Notes: generated by a model not told the origin, from the sequence alone. 40,455 nt of DNA from an uncultured Muribaculum sp. (GCA_910578785.1 CAJTSJ010000024.1:1-40455); one strand, 5' to 3'. Shown: positions 32,501 to 40,373, counted from the first letter of the stretch. A program made the numbers and translations.

Positions 32501-33058
32501 AAATTTGTTACGGATGAAGACGGCGTTCTCGTAAAGCGCGTTAAGCCCGACTTCAAGAAGCTCGGCCCGAAACACGGCAAAAACATGAAAGCCGTGGCAT
32601 CGGCTCTGACATCGCTTTCGCAACCGCAGATTCACCAGCTTGAACGTGAAGGAGCCATAAAGCTTGACCTTAACGGCACTCCGGCAGAAGTAGAGCTGGC
32701 CGATGTCGAGATCATCTCCGAGGATATACCCGGCTGGCAGGTGGCCAACGACGGCAGTCTGACAGTGGCGCTCGACGTTACGCTGACCGATGAACTCCGT
32801 CGTGAGGGAATCGCACGCGACATCGTCAACCGCATACAGAACATACGCAAAGGACGCGACTATGACATTGTCGACAAAATAAAAGTTACGTTCGAGCCGA
32901 ACGAAGCTACAGACGATGCCATAAGAGCATTTGCCGACTACATCTCACGCCAGGTGCTCGCCGCATCACTTTCCGTAGAACCGCTTCCGGAAGGCGCCGA
33001 GGTCGAAGAACTCGACCTTGACGGCGTGAAGGTCAAGACCGTAATTGAACTTATATAA
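29504..33058 (+). CDS. ileS: Isoleucyl-tRNA synthetase, type 2 (eukaryote-like), altered HIGH motif
   Basis: A class I synthetase of 1184 residues charging tRNA-Ile, with proofreading by the inserted CP1 domain (about residues 200-420). The length and the GWDTHGLP and KMSKR (733-737) signatures fit the type 2 group. The ATP-binding HxGH signature is replaced by G57-I58-H59-H60 in the context ANGMPGIHHVM; aligned to ANGSIHIGHAV of type 1 enzymes this exchanges the first and third residues. In type 2 IleRS, I recall this exchange as the cause of extreme mupirocin resistance. No second ileS is in the window. A DksA-like gene follows 35 nt downstream. Confidence 0.97.
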   Translation: MEKKFKEYDRFNLSDINRTVLERWNREHLFEQSMKVREGAPSFVFYEGPPSANGMPGIHHVMARTIKDIFCRYKTMKGFHVKRKAGWDTHGLPVELGVEKALGITKEDIGKKISVDDYNAACRREVMKYTREWENLTNSMGYWVDMKDPYITYDNRYIESVWWLLNQLYKKGYLYKGYTIQPYSPAAGTGLSTHELNQPGCYRDVKDTTATVQFKILEPKPEMAEWGTPCFIAWTTTPWTLPSNTALCVGPKIEYSLVRTYNPYTGERVSVVLASERISAYFKPEGAEASMDEFTPGSKVLPYRVVKTYSADELIGMRYAQLMPWVKPVEKLDANSAGYVSDYAARFPEKVFAVGKDKFVEIADEAFRVIPGDYVTTEDGTGIVHIAPTFGADDAKVAKLAGVPPLFMINTKGETRPMVDMTGKYYTLDECAPAFVEKCVNVDAYSRHAGDFVKNAYDPKYNANGKYNEEVASKDEDLNIVLCMEMKQAGEAFKIEKHTHNYPHCWRTDKPVLYYPLDSWFIRTTAARDALIAKNDTIKWKPQSTGSGRFGKWLENLQDWNLSRSRYWGTPLPIWRTEDGTEEICIDSVETLYNEIEKSVEAGLMQSNPYKDKGFVPGDYSKDNYEKIDLHRPYVDDIVLVSSKGEPMHRELDLIDVWFDSGAMPYAQIHYPFENKEGLDSGELYPADFIAEGVDQTRGWFFTLHAIAGMVFDSVAYKAVISNGLVLDRFGNKMSKRLGNAVNPFEAIEEFGSDPLRWYMIANSSPWDNLKYDPEGVRETSRKLFSTLYNTYSFFALYANVDGFDNSAPQVSMSERPEIDRWILSLLNTLIREVDESLADYEPTKAARAINDFVNDNLSNWYVRLNRKRFWGKEMDTDKLSAYQTLYTCLETVALLMAPISPFFADQLYTDLTTVTKNSTTSVHLALFPEAGESDKALEERMKLAQEVTSMVLALRRKVNLKVRQPLSTLMIPVADDTQKQMLESMADLILSEVNVKSFKFVTDEDGVLVKRVKPDFKKLGPKHGKNMKAVASALTSLSQPQIHQLEREGAIKLDLNGTPAEVELADVEIISEDIPGWQVANDGSLTVALDVTLTDELRREGIARDIVNRIQNIRKGRDYDIVDKIKVTFEPNEATDDAIRAFADYISRQVLAASLSVEPLPEGAEVEELDLDGVKVKTVIELI

Positions 33059-33093
33059 TCCTAACATACATTAACAACATTAAATCTACTGTT

Positions 33094-33474
33094 ATGAGCG
33101 AGAAAACCCGCTATACCGACGAGGAATTGCAAGAGTTCAAAGAGTTGATTTTGAAGAAACTCGATAAGGCTCAACGCGATTACGAGCTCTTGAAGGCTAA
33201 TGTCATGAACAGCGACGGAAACGACACCGCCGACACATCGCCTACGTTCAAAGTTCTTGAAGAAGGCGCAAGCACCCTCAGCAAAGAGGAAGCCGGACAG
33301 CTGGCACAACGTCAGATGAAGTTCATCCAGCACCTGCAGGCGGCCTTGGTACGTATTGAGAACAAGACTTACGGCATCTGCCGCGAGACCGGTAAACTCA
33401 TCCCGAAAGAACGCCTGATGGCTGTTCCCCACGCCACACTCAGCGTGGAAGCGAAAGAAGGCAAACGTAAGTAA
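33094..33474 (+). CDS. DksA/TraR-family protein lacking the zinc cysteine set
   Basis: A 126-residue protein with an N-terminal helical coil (about 8-90) and a C-terminal finger-like tail. The family's YGxCxxCGxxI...RLxxxPxxxxCxxC becomes YGICRETGKLIPKERL...PHATLSV, leaving one cysteine of four, so no zinc finger can form as in E. coli DksA. I recall the same loss in other Bacteroidota, so it is not a local defect. It lies between ileS and lspA (20 nt). It probably binds RNA polymerase's secondary channel; ppGpp partnership is not shown. Confidence 0.85.
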   Translation: MSEKTRYTDEELQEFKELILKKLDKAQRDYELLKANVMNSDGNDTADTSPTFKVLEEGASTLSKEEAGQLAQRQMKFIQHLQAALVRIENKTYGICRETGKLIPKERLMAVPHATLSVEAKEGKRK

Positions 33475-33494
33475 GTTATATACAGATTAATTGA

Positions 33495-34160
33495 ATGAAG
33501 CTATCCAGAGGCTGGCTTGCCACTATAGTCATTGTCGGAATTCTGATAATCGACCAGTTGGTGAAGATTTGGGTAAAGACCCACATGTTTTTAGGTGAAA
33601 GCATCCACATCACCGATTGGTTTCAGATATATTTCATAGAGAACAACGGTATGGCATTTGGAATGGAGATGGGAAGCAAACTGTTTCTCACTCTGTTCCG
33701 TATAGTGGCCGTAGGACTGCTGATATATTATATCTGGAAAATCCGCAGCCGAAACTATATCAAGACCGGCTATCTGGTCTGCATAGCCCTTATCACGGCG
33801 GGCGCGGCCGGAAATATCGTCGACTCAATATTATACGGCGTGGTATTCAACAATCCATATCCCCCGGAGATAGCTCAGGCTTTCCCGCCCGAAGGCGGCT
33901 ACGCGCCACTGTTCCACGGGCGCGTAGTCGACATGCTGTATTTCCCGCTGTTCAGCTTCTATTGGCCCGACTGGGTTCCGTTTGTCGGAGGCAACTTCTT
34001 CCTCTTCTTCCAACCGATATTCAACATCGCCGACGCGGCCATCACCGTAGGCATACTGGTGCTGATAATATTCTACTCCAAATACCTGTCGATGGTTCCG
34101 CAGGAAAGCGAGGCCGGGCAGGCCGAAAACGGCAAGCTGAACGAACATCCCGAAAAATAG
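33495..34160 (+). CDS. lspA: Lipoprotein signal peptidase (signal peptidase II)
   Basis: A polytopic aspartyl protease removing signal peptides from diacylglyceryl-modified prolipoproteins. Four hydrophobic spans are visible. The catalytic aspartates lie in GAAGNIVDSILYG and FNIADAAI. An N-terminal DQLVKIWV and an ENNGMAFG segment are typical. At 221 residues it is longer than proteobacterial LspA, with extra sequence between the third and fourth spans as is usual in Bacteroidota. The DUF4296 lipoprotein gene, a likely substrate class, follows 20 nt later. Confidence 0.95.
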   Translation: MKLSRGWLATIVIVGILIIDQLVKIWVKTHMFLGESIHITDWFQIYFIENNGMAFGMEMGSKLFLTLFRIVAVGLLIYYIWKIRSRNYIKTGYLVCIALITAGAAGNIVDSILYGVVFNNPYPPEIAQAFPPEGGYAPLFHGRVVDMLYFPLFSFYWPDWVPFVGGNFFLFFQPIFNIADAAITVGILVLIIFYSKYLSMVPQESEAGQAENGKLNEHPEK

Positions 34161-34180
34161 AGCCACACAACAGCACATCT

Positions 34181-34981
34181 ATGATCACAAGCCGTCACAT
34201 AGCTTTGGCCCTGTTGGCCTTGTCGATGATGACTATATCATGCGACAAGACTCCCGACTACGTAATCAAGTCCGACGACATGGTCGACCTGCTTGTCGAC
34301 ATACACAAGGGCGAAAGCGTAATCGAGCTTAACAGGTCGAGATATCCCGGCGACTCTATGAGAAAGGTAATGAAGCAGTCGATTCTGTTGCGCCATGGCG
34401 TCACACAGGAGCAGTTTGACACCTCGCTCGTATGGTACGGACACAACATCGAAAAGTATATCGAGGTATACGACAAAGTCATAGAAGAGCTTGAAGGTGA
34501 AATAAAGCTGGCCGACGTGTCGTCGGACGGAACACGCGTACAGATGGCCGTAGTGGGCGACTCTGTGGATGCCTGGGGCGATGTACGCCACCGGCAGTTT
34601 GCCTACGGCGAGCCGAGCGACATAATGAAGTTCAACATGCGCCGTGACGAGAACTGGGAGAAAGGCGATGTATACACATGGCGTTTCTACGTAAGAAAAC
34701 GCACATCGCCCATGACATGGACGCTCGCGGCCGACTACAACGACGGAAGCACCGACTACACATACGGCTTCGTAACTTCAGAAGGATGGAACGAAGTCAC
34801 ATTCGTGACCGACACGGCCAAAGTGACATCCAATCTGTACGGGACAATCATGCTTGAGCCGGCGCCGTTTGAGAGCACCTATGTGGACAGCATAACACTC
34901 GTCAGAACACGCCACAAACCGGCTGAGTACTACCGGTCGAACATCAGGACATCTTATAACGGACGCAAGCCCGCGAAATAG
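34181..34981 (+). CDS. DUF4296 lipoprotein
   Basis: A 266-residue protein with an N-terminal lipoprotein signal ending in the lipobox TIS-C21, followed by KTPDYVIKSDDMVDLLVDIHKGE, the recognisable DUF4296 region (about residues 20-120). The rest carries mostly beta-type sequence and has no family I recognise. The open frame continues upstream through lspA in another reading frame; the ATG at 34181 is the sensible start because it opens directly onto the signal peptide. Function unknown. Confidence 0.82.
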   Translation: MITSRHIALALLALSMMTISCDKTPDYVIKSDDMVDLLVDIHKGESVIELNRSRYPGDSMRKVMKQSILLRHGVTQEQFDTSLVWYGHNIEKYIEVYDKVIEELEGEIKLADVSSDGTRVQMAVVGDSVDAWGDVRHRQFAYGEPSDIMKFNMRRDENWEKGDVYTWRFYVRKRTSPMTWTLAADYNDGSTDYTYGFVTSEGWNEVTFVTDTAKVTSNLYGTIMLEPAPFESTYVDSITLVRTRHKPAEYYRSNIRTSYNGRKPAK

Positions 34982-35016
34982 GCCGCGTCCGGAGCAAACA
35001 CACGCCACAACTCCGA

Positions 35017-35337
35017 ATGACAACCAGATATTTAGCTCATGCCGTCCTACATGAAGGGCGCACATACCGCAATTCGATAGTGCATATCGAGGACGGAAAG
35101 GTCATAATCACCCCATTTGCAGGCGAAACTCAGTCTACGATATTCGTGCCCGGACTGATAGCCGTGTGCGCTGAAAGCCGGACAACAGATGCCGACCGCC
35201 GGTCAATGCACTACAAAGTTCAAAATGCTCCGCTCGTCGAAAGCGCCATCCGGCGTGTGTCGGAATACATTAAGTCGGCCGGACTGTCGGTTCACGACGA
35301 CGACCGCCCCGTTCTGGTCATGCTGCCACGGAAATAA
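35017..35337 (+). CDS. Hypothetical protein, resembling an amidohydrolase N-terminal beta-domain
   Basis: A 106-residue cytoplasmic protein without signal peptide or membrane span. Residues 4-48 (ending in IFVPGLIAV) look like the small beta-sandwich at the start of dihydroorotase-type amidohydrolases (a strand, an IEDGKV turn and a PGL motif), but no catalytic barrel follows. It lies 35 nt after the DUF4296 gene and is the last gene of this run. It is either a small conserved Bacteroidota protein or a remnant. Function unknown. Confidence 0.6.
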   Translation: MTTRYLAHAVLHEGRTYRNSIVHIEDGKVIITPFAGETQSTIFVPGLIAVCAESRTTDADRRSMHYKVQNAPLVESAIRRVSEYIKSAGLSVHDDDRPVLVMLPRK

Positions 35338-35400
35338 ACAACGAGTGCCGCCACGTCCGAGAACGCGACAGCACCCGCAATATCCATTATACATTCCGGA

Positions 35401-36144
35401 TTACTTTTTAGCGAGATAGATGGTGCATGTGCCGAACGTCAGCGGAATGAACCGCGTCTCGCGGAAGCCGGCCTGACGCATCAGCTCAAGCATTGAATCG
35501 CCTTGCGGAACCGCCGCTATACTTTCCGGCAGATAACTGTAAGCCCGCACGTCATGCGACACCAGACGACCGACCATCGGAATCACATATTTGGTGTAAA
35601 GCCGATAAAGCGGTTTGATAAAGGAAGAGGTAGGCGTAGACAGCTCTATTACACACAACACTCCATTATCGGACAGCACACGATGCATCTCCCTGTAGCC
35701 CTGAAGCAGACGCTCGAAGTTACGGACACCGTAAGCCACCGTAACGCAGTCGAATGAACAGGTATCGAAAGGCAGGTCCAGGCAGTCGGCCGTGCGGAAC
35801 TTAATGTCCACCCCATTCGTCCAACTTGACTGGGAGGCTTTCTTACGGGCTATCTCAATCATGTTTTCACTCAGGTCGATACCGGTCAATGACTTCGGAC
35901 TCAACTCACGGCATAAGAGCAATGCAAGGTCGCCAGTGCCGGTAGCCACGTCAAGAACCCTTTCCGGAGCATTCTTCCTTATAAGCCTGACAGCCTTGGC
36001 ACGCCACAACTTATCGATACCGAATGTCATCATCCGGTTCATGAAGTCGTAGGCGGGAGCTATGCTGTCAAACATCTCTCGGACCTGTTCCGTCTTGCTT
36101 CTGCTATCGTCGTAAGGATTGACCGATTCAGCCTTTATTTCCAT
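35401..36144 (-). CDS. ubiE: Demethylmenaquinone methyltransferase
   Basis: A SAM-dependent methyltransferase of 247 residues that makes menaquinone from demethylmenaquinone (menG role); in anaerobic Bacteroidales only the menaquinone product is expected. The SAM motif DVATGTGDLAL, a GIDLSENM segment and VAYGVRNF are the family's landmarks. I chose the ATG at 36144 because homologues begin MEIKAE-like; an upstream in-frame GTG at 36156 would add four residues. It is the third gene after phoH and purC, and the menaquinone it completes feeds the fumarate reductase encoded in the same window. Confidence 0.93.
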   Translation of the reverse strand: MEIKAESVNPYDDSRSKTEQVREMFDSIAPAYDFMNRMMTFGIDKLWRAKAVRLIRKNAPERVLDVATGTGDLALLLCRELSPKSLTGIDLSENMIEIARKKASQSSWTNGVDIKFRTADCLDLPFDTCSFDCVTVAYGVRNFERLLQGYREMHRVLSDNGVLCVIELSTPTSSFIKPLYRLYTKYVIPMVGRLVSHDVRAYSYLPESIAAVPQGDSMLELMRQAGFRETRFIPLTFGTCTIYLAKK

Positions 36145-36158
36145 TGGCGATGCCACCT

Positions 36159-37106
36159 TTATCGAGTAGCGAGATACTTCTCTACGTTATTGCGGATACG
36201 TTCGCTCAAATCTGCGTCGTCAGACTTGACAAACTTCTCGCCTGTGATATGTTCGTACAATTCGATATAGCGGTCGCTTACCGATTCGCAGTAGGCGTCG
36301 GTCATTTCAGGAACCTTCTGTCCGGCCTTGCCCATAAATCCGTTTTCGATGAGCCACTGGCGCACAAATTCCTTAGAAAGCTGACGCTGGGGTTCGCCCT
36401 TGGCGAAGCGCTCCTCATAGCCGTCGGCATAGAAATAGCGTGAAGAGTCGGGAGTATGGATTTCGTCAATCAGATAGACCTTTCCATCTCGCTTGCCGAA
36501 TTCATATTTTGTGTCGACAAGTATCAGGCCCTTCTCGGCGGCCATCTCCGAACCACGCTTAAACAGCGCGCGCGTATAGCGTTCCATCTGCTCGTAATCG
36601 TCCTTGTCGACGATGCCCTGCGCAATAATCTCCTCGCGCGAAATGTTTTCGTCGTGTCCGGCCTCAGCCTTTGTGGTCGGAGTGATTATCGGCTCGGGGA
36701 AACGCTCATTCTCTTTCATTCCGTCGGGAAGCTTCACACCGCAAAGCTCACGCACGCCTGCCTGATAGTCGCGCCATGCGCTGCCGGTCAGATATCCGCG
36801 GATAATCATCTCGACGCGGAAGCCCTCGCACTTCAGACCTACAGTGACCATAGGGTCGGGAGTAGCCAGTTTCCAGTTGGGAACTATGTCGGAAGTGGCG
36901 TCGAGGAATTTTGCCGCAATCTGATTCAGAACCTGTCCCTTGTAGGGAATACCCTTGGGAAGAATCACGTCAAACGCCGATATGCGGTCAGTAGCCACCA
37001 TCACCATCAGGTCGTCATTGATGTCATATACGTCACGAACTTTTCCGTGGTAGACACTTTTCTGTCCAGGAAAATTGAAGTCGGTGTTAATAAGAGTTTT
37101 TGCCAT
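36159..37106 (-). CDS. purC: Phosphoribosylaminoimidazole-succinocarboxamide synthase
   Basis: SAICAR synthase of de novo purine synthesis, joining aspartate to CAIR with ATP. Landmarks are the N-terminal VYHGKVRDVYD, the ATDRISAFDVILP segment, and the later DTKYEFGK and DEIHTPDSSRY. Length, 315 aa, is the longer type seen in Bacteroidota. Its start follows the phoH stop by 2 nt. Confidence 0.95.
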   Translation of the reverse strand: MAKTLINTDFNFPGQKSVYHGKVRDVYDINDDLMVMVATDRISAFDVILPKGIPYKGQVLNQIAAKFLDATSDIVPNWKLATPDPMVTVGLKCEGFRVEMIIRGYLTGSAWRDYQAGVRELCGVKLPDGMKENERFPEPIITPTTKAEAGHDENISREEIIAQGIVDKDDYEQMERYTRALFKRGSEMAAEKGLILVDTKYEFGKRDGKVYLIDEIHTPDSSRYFYADGYEERFAKGEPQRQLSKEFVRQWLIENGFMGKAGQKVPEMTDAYCESVSDRYIELYEHITGEKFVKSDDADLSERIRNNVEKYLATR

Positions 37107-37108
37107 AG

Positions 37109-38071
37109 TTATGATTGGTTATCAATTGATTTGCTTTCATCGTCCCAGTGCTGATATGCTTCCACTATTCGCTGTACAAGCTGATGGCGGACTATGTCCT
37201 TTTTGCCGAATTCCACCATGCCGATTCCCGGCACGCCTTTCAGCACCCTCAATGCCTGGACCAGACCGGAACTCGTCGACCGCGGAAGGTCTATCTGAGT
37301 GACATCGCCGGTGATTATCATCTTTGCGTTCATGCCAAGTCGGGTCAGGAACATCTTAATCTGATGGGTGGTCGTGTTCTGTGCCTCATCAAGCACAATG
37401 ACAGCATCGTTCAGCGTTCGGCCTCGCATAAATGCGAGGGGTGCTATCTGTATGACATTGTTCTCCAGATACTCCTTCAGCTTCACGGCCGGAATCATAT
37501 CTTCCAGCGCATCATACAACGGCTGAAGATACGGGTCAATCTTATCCTTCATGTCGCCGGGCAGGAATCCGAGCTTTTCGCCTGCCTCCACTGCCGGACG
37601 CGAGAGGATGATTTTACGGACTTCGCGGTTTTTCAGCGCCCTGACGGCCAGGGCTATCGCTATGTAGGTCTTGCCTGTACCGGCAGGACCGAGCGCGAAG
37701 GTCAGGTCGTTTTTAGTAAACGCCTCGACCAGAAGTTTCTGGTTGGGATTGCGCCCGCAGATGGGCTTTCCGTTTATGCCGTAGATGATTACGTCTTCGC
37801 GCTTAAGCTCCTGCGGAGCATTGCCCTTGACTATATCCAGAATTACGTCTTCGGTAAGCTTGTTATATCTGGAGCAATATTCTTCAAGTTCCTTGATTTT
37901 CTTCTCAAATTTCGCAGTTTCTTCCTGATCGCCGATCACCTTTATGACCTGTCCGCGGGCGGCCATACGAAGTTTGGGAAATAAATTACGGATAAGCTGC
38001 ATATTGCAATTATTTATGCCATAGAAACTTACCGGATCAACATTGTCAATTATTACGATGCGCTCGATCAT
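37109..38071 (-). CDS. phoH: PhoH-family ATPase
   Basis: A cytoplasmic P-loop protein of 320 residues. Walker A is GPAGTGKTY and Walker B VIVLDEAQN. The N-terminal ~110 residues (MIERIVIIDNVDP...) form a KH-like RNA-binding domain. The family is linked to RNA metabolism and phosphate starvation, but its exact reaction is not established. It is the first gene of the phoH-purC-ubiE unit. Confidence 0.92.
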   Translation of the reverse strand: MIERIVIIDNVDPVSFYGINNCNMQLIRNLFPKLRMAARGQVIKVIGDQEETAKFEKKIKELEEYCSRYNKLTEDVILDIVKGNAPQELKREDVIIYGINGKPICGRNPNQKLLVEAFTKNDLTFALGPAGTGKTYIAIALAVRALKNREVRKIILSRPAVEAGEKLGFLPGDMKDKIDPYLQPLYDALEDMIPAVKLKEYLENNVIQIAPLAFMRGRTLNDAVIVLDEAQNTTTHQIKMFLTRLGMNAKMIITGDVTQIDLPRSTSSGLVQALRVLKGVPGIGMVEFGKKDIVRHQLVQRIVEAYQHWDDESKSIDNQS

Positions 38072-38100
38072 TCGCTAATTTGAATAAGATGTTAATGACT

Positions 38101-38109
38101 ACAAAGATA
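38101..38109 (-). promoter_or_regulatory. -7 element of the phoH-purC-ubiE operon
   Basis: TATCTTTGT on the minus strand matches TAnnTTTG, 29 nt before the phoH start. The -33 partner is weak. Confidence 0.5.
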
Positions 38110-38137
38110 CAACAATCCGCGGTGTAAAAATGATTAA

Positions 38138-38186
38138 CAGCCGGAAAAATTTCTTAATTGAGCCAATTAAGAAACTCTCCCGGCTG
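38138..38186 (-). terminator. Terminator of the uronate genes
   Basis: The inner stem (38150-38159 with 38165-38174) has 10 bp and a 5-nt loop, and on the minus strand it is followed by a T run; an outer CAGCCGG/CCGGCTG pair (38138-38144 with 38180-38186) encloses it. It lies 28 nt past the SDR stop, directly upstream of the phoH promoter. Confidence 0.75.
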
Positions 38187-38214
38187 AAAGTCGTATCTTC
38201 TACCGCCTGTAATC

Positions 38215-39027
38215 CTACATTGCAAACGCGTTAAATCCGCCGTCGACCACGGCTACGGTGCCGGTGACGAAGCTTGCCGCATCGCTTATGAGGTACTGGA
38301 TGGTTCCGCATAGCTCTTCAGGACGTCCGAAACGCTTGAACGGAGTCTGGCGGATTACGTCATTGCCGCGTTCGGTCAGGCTTCCGTCAGGATTCGTGAG
38401 CAGGGCACGGTTCTGGTTGGTTAGGAAGAATCCGGGAGCGATGGCGTTGACACGTATGGCCGAGGTGAACTTCGTAGCCACTTCATTGGCCATGAAGGCC
38501 GTGAAATTGCTTATACCGGCCTTTGCGGCGGCATATCCGAGCACACGGGTCATCGGGCGGAATGCGGCCATCGACGAGAAATTGACGATAGCACCCTTGC
38601 CGGCCTCGACCATCGGGCGCAGGAACACCTGGGTCGGGATTACTGTGCCGGTGAGGTTGACATTGAGCACCTTCTGGAACTCCTCTATCTTTACATCGAA
38701 GAATGTCGAACCCGGAGCGATGGTGGCACCGGGCATATTGCCTCCGGCGGCGTTGAGCAGAGCGTCGACACGTCCGTACTTTGCCATAATGTCACGGCAG
38801 TTCTGCTCGACAACCTCCACGTTCATCACGTCGGTTACAAGGAACATGGCCTCGCCTCCGTTCGCACGTATTTTATCAACAATCTTGTCGCCCTCGTCTT
38901 TGCGACGGCCCATAAGCACCACCTTGGCACCCTGTCCGGCCAGATATTCACCGATACATGCGCCGAGCACACCGGTGCCGCCGGTTATGACCACTACATG
39001 GTTCTTTACTGAAAACAGTTCGTTCAT
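38215..39027 (-). CDS. SDR-family oxidoreductase, probable D-mannonate oxidoreductase
   Basis: A classical short-chain dehydrogenase of 270 residues. The NAD(P)-binding TGGTGVLG lies at residues 15-22. The catalytic set is a serine in FSSMA and a Y-x3-K in GYAAAKAG. It begins 13 nt after uxuA, so the likely reaction is NADH-dependent reduction of D-fructuronate to D-mannonate, a role taken by an SDR instead of the polyol-dehydrogenase-type UxuB in many bacteria. The substrate is inferred from context. Confidence 0.87.
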   Translation of the reverse strand: MNELFSVKNHVVVITGGTGVLGACIGEYLAGQGAKVVLMGRRKDEGDKIVDKIRANGGEAMFLVTDVMNVEVVEQNCRDIMAKYGRVDALLNAAGGNMPGATIAPGSTFFDVKIEEFQKVLNVNLTGTVIPTQVFLRPMVEAGKGAIVNFSSMAAFRPMTRVLGYAAAKAGISNFTAFMANEVATKFTSAIRVNAIAPGFFLTNQNRALLTNPDGSLTERGNDVIRQTPFKRFGRPEELCGTIQYLISDAASFVTGTVAVVDGGFNAFAM

Positions 39028-39040
39028 AATCCTATAAGTT

Positions 39041-40207
39041 TTATTTTTTCAAAGAATCGTTTATAGCGGCCATCACGCCTTCCACCTGTCCCAAAGCAAG
39101 CATACGGCCATGGAAGGAGTATCCGGCATTGTAGCCCATCTTCTCGTCGCCGAGCATCAAAGGCGCATGGTCCACACGCATCGGCACACCCGGGCGCCGG
39201 GTCTCAAACGTACGGATCACGTCGATCAGGCGCGGGTCGAGATGAGTAGACTCCTTAAAATCGCCCGTAGGGAGCACACGGCAGATGCGGGCGTGGACGA
39301 AGTGGGTTCGGTCGGCATATTTACGCGCAAGCTCGGGGATGTCGTTGTGTGCCCCTGCACTCAGCGAACCGGCACAGAAGGTCAGGCCGTTGTGCGGATC
39401 GGGCACGGCATCGAGAAACCACTTTATGTCATCGTCGCAGGTCACTATGCGCGGCAGACCGAGTATCTGCAAAGGCGGGTCGTCGGGATGGACACACATG
39501 TTCACGTCATACTCACGGCACACCGGCATTATGGCCTCAAGGAAATATTTCATGTTGGCGCGGAGAGCGTCGCGGTCGATGCCGTCGTAAAGCTTGAGCA
39601 GTTCGCGGAAAGTGTCGACCGGCGTAGTATCGTCCTCCGATATATTGCCGTTGACAAATCCCTGGGTCTTGACGATGATGTTATCCACCAGACGCCTCTC
39701 GCCCTCGGGAGTCATGGTCTTTTTAAGCTCTTCGAGTCGAGCCAGAGTGTCTTCGTCATAGTCCTCCTCGGCCCCCTCCCGCTTAAGTATGCAACAGTCG
39801 AAGTAGGCAAATTCGGCCTTGTTGAAATATAGGTTGGACGTTCCGTTGTCATTGGGATATTCAAGGTCGGTGCGCGCCCAGTCAAGAACCGGCATGAAGT
39901 TGTAGCAGATAGTCTTGACCCCGGCTTTGCCGAGATTGGCCAGGCTCACCTTATAGTTTTCAATCAGACGGTCGCGGTCCGGACCGCCGTATTTAATCGA
40001 TTCACTCACCGGCAGACTCTCAACCACCGACCATCGCAGGCCATGTCTCTCGATGAAATTTTTCATCTTCATTATCTCCTCAAGAGTCCAAACTTCACCG
40101 TTGGGTATATGATGAAGCGATGTCACTATGCCCTCCACTCCAATCTGGCGGAGCATGTCAAGTGTAATCTTGTCATTTGGGCCGAACCATCTCCAAGTCT
40201 TTTCCAT
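39041..40207 (-). CDS. uxuA: Mannonate dehydratase
   Basis: A metal-dependent (Mn/Fe-type) TIM-barrel dehydratase of 388 residues converting D-mannonate to 2-keto-3-deoxygluconate in glucuronate catabolism. Visible landmarks are the N-terminal MEKTWRWFGPND, SLHHIPNGEVW, NFMPVLDWARTDL and CVHPDDPP with metal-ligand histidines. The next gene (SDR) starts 13 nt later. The downstream KDG kinase and aldolase are not in the window. Confidence 0.96.
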   Translation of the reverse strand: MEKTWRWFGPNDKITLDMLRQIGVEGIVTSLHHIPNGEVWTLEEIMKMKNFIERHGLRWSVVESLPVSESIKYGGPDRDRLIENYKVSLANLGKAGVKTICYNFMPVLDWARTDLEYPNDNGTSNLYFNKAEFAYFDCCILKREGAEEDYDEDTLARLEELKKTMTPEGERRLVDNIIVKTQGFVNGNISEDDTTPVDTFRELLKLYDGIDRDALRANMKYFLEAIMPVCREYDVNMCVHPDDPPLQILGLPRIVTCDDDIKWFLDAVPDPHNGLTFCAGSLSAGAHNDIPELARKYADRTHFVHARICRVLPTGDFKESTHLDPRLIDVIRTFETRRPGVPMRVDHAPLMLGDEKMGYNAGYSFHGRMLALGQVEGVMAAINDSLKK

Positions 40208-40240
40208 TGCTGTGTTTTAAATGATTTAACAATCGTAGTA

Positions 40241-40249
40241 GCAAAATTA
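40241..40249 (-). promoter_or_regulatory. -7 element of the uxuA unit
   Basis: TAATTTTGC on the minus strand matches TAnnTTTG, 33 nt before the uxuA start. A T-rich stretch lies about 20 bp upstream as a -33 candidate. It diverges from the rplU promoter at 40279-40311. Confidence 0.5.
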
Positions 40250-40278
40250 AATATAATTTTCCATACGCCGAAAAATAG

Positions 40279-40311
40279 TTTGCTCATGTCGAAAAAAATA
40301 TGTAATTTTGT
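40279..40311 (+). promoter_or_regulatory. Promoter of rplU
   Basis: TTTG at 40279-40282 and TAATTTTGT at 40303-40311 are exactly 20 bp apart, one of the best matches in the window. The leader to the ATG at 40408 is about 90 nt. Confidence 0.75.
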
Positions 40312-40325
40312 GGGCATTTTTTCGC

Positions 40326-40373
40326 ATAGGCAATGGATTAAGCAGAGCCGGGCGCTTTCCGGCACTCGCCTAT
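40326..40373 (+). promoter_or_regulatory. Structured leader upstream of rplU
   Basis: An outer 6-bp stem, ATAGGC (40326-40331) with GCCTAT (40368-40373), encloses an inner GCCGG/CCGGC hairpin (40347-40351 with 40359-40363). It lies in the leader of a ribosomal protein gene, a common place for feedback elements. I cannot match it to a named leader family. Confidence 0.4.

Noticed and set aside
33617..34180. N-terminal extension of the DUF4296 reading frame through lspA
   Set aside because: This part is lspA read in another frame; the lipoprotein signal peptide starts at 34181.
36145..36156. GTG start for the menaquinone methyltransferase
   Set aside because: An ATG four codons later aligns with the usual family N-terminus; the GTG remains possible but less likely.
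36456..37154. 232-codon open frame antisense to purC
   Set aside because: purC motifs on the minus strand are unambiguous, and the antisense protein has no family features.
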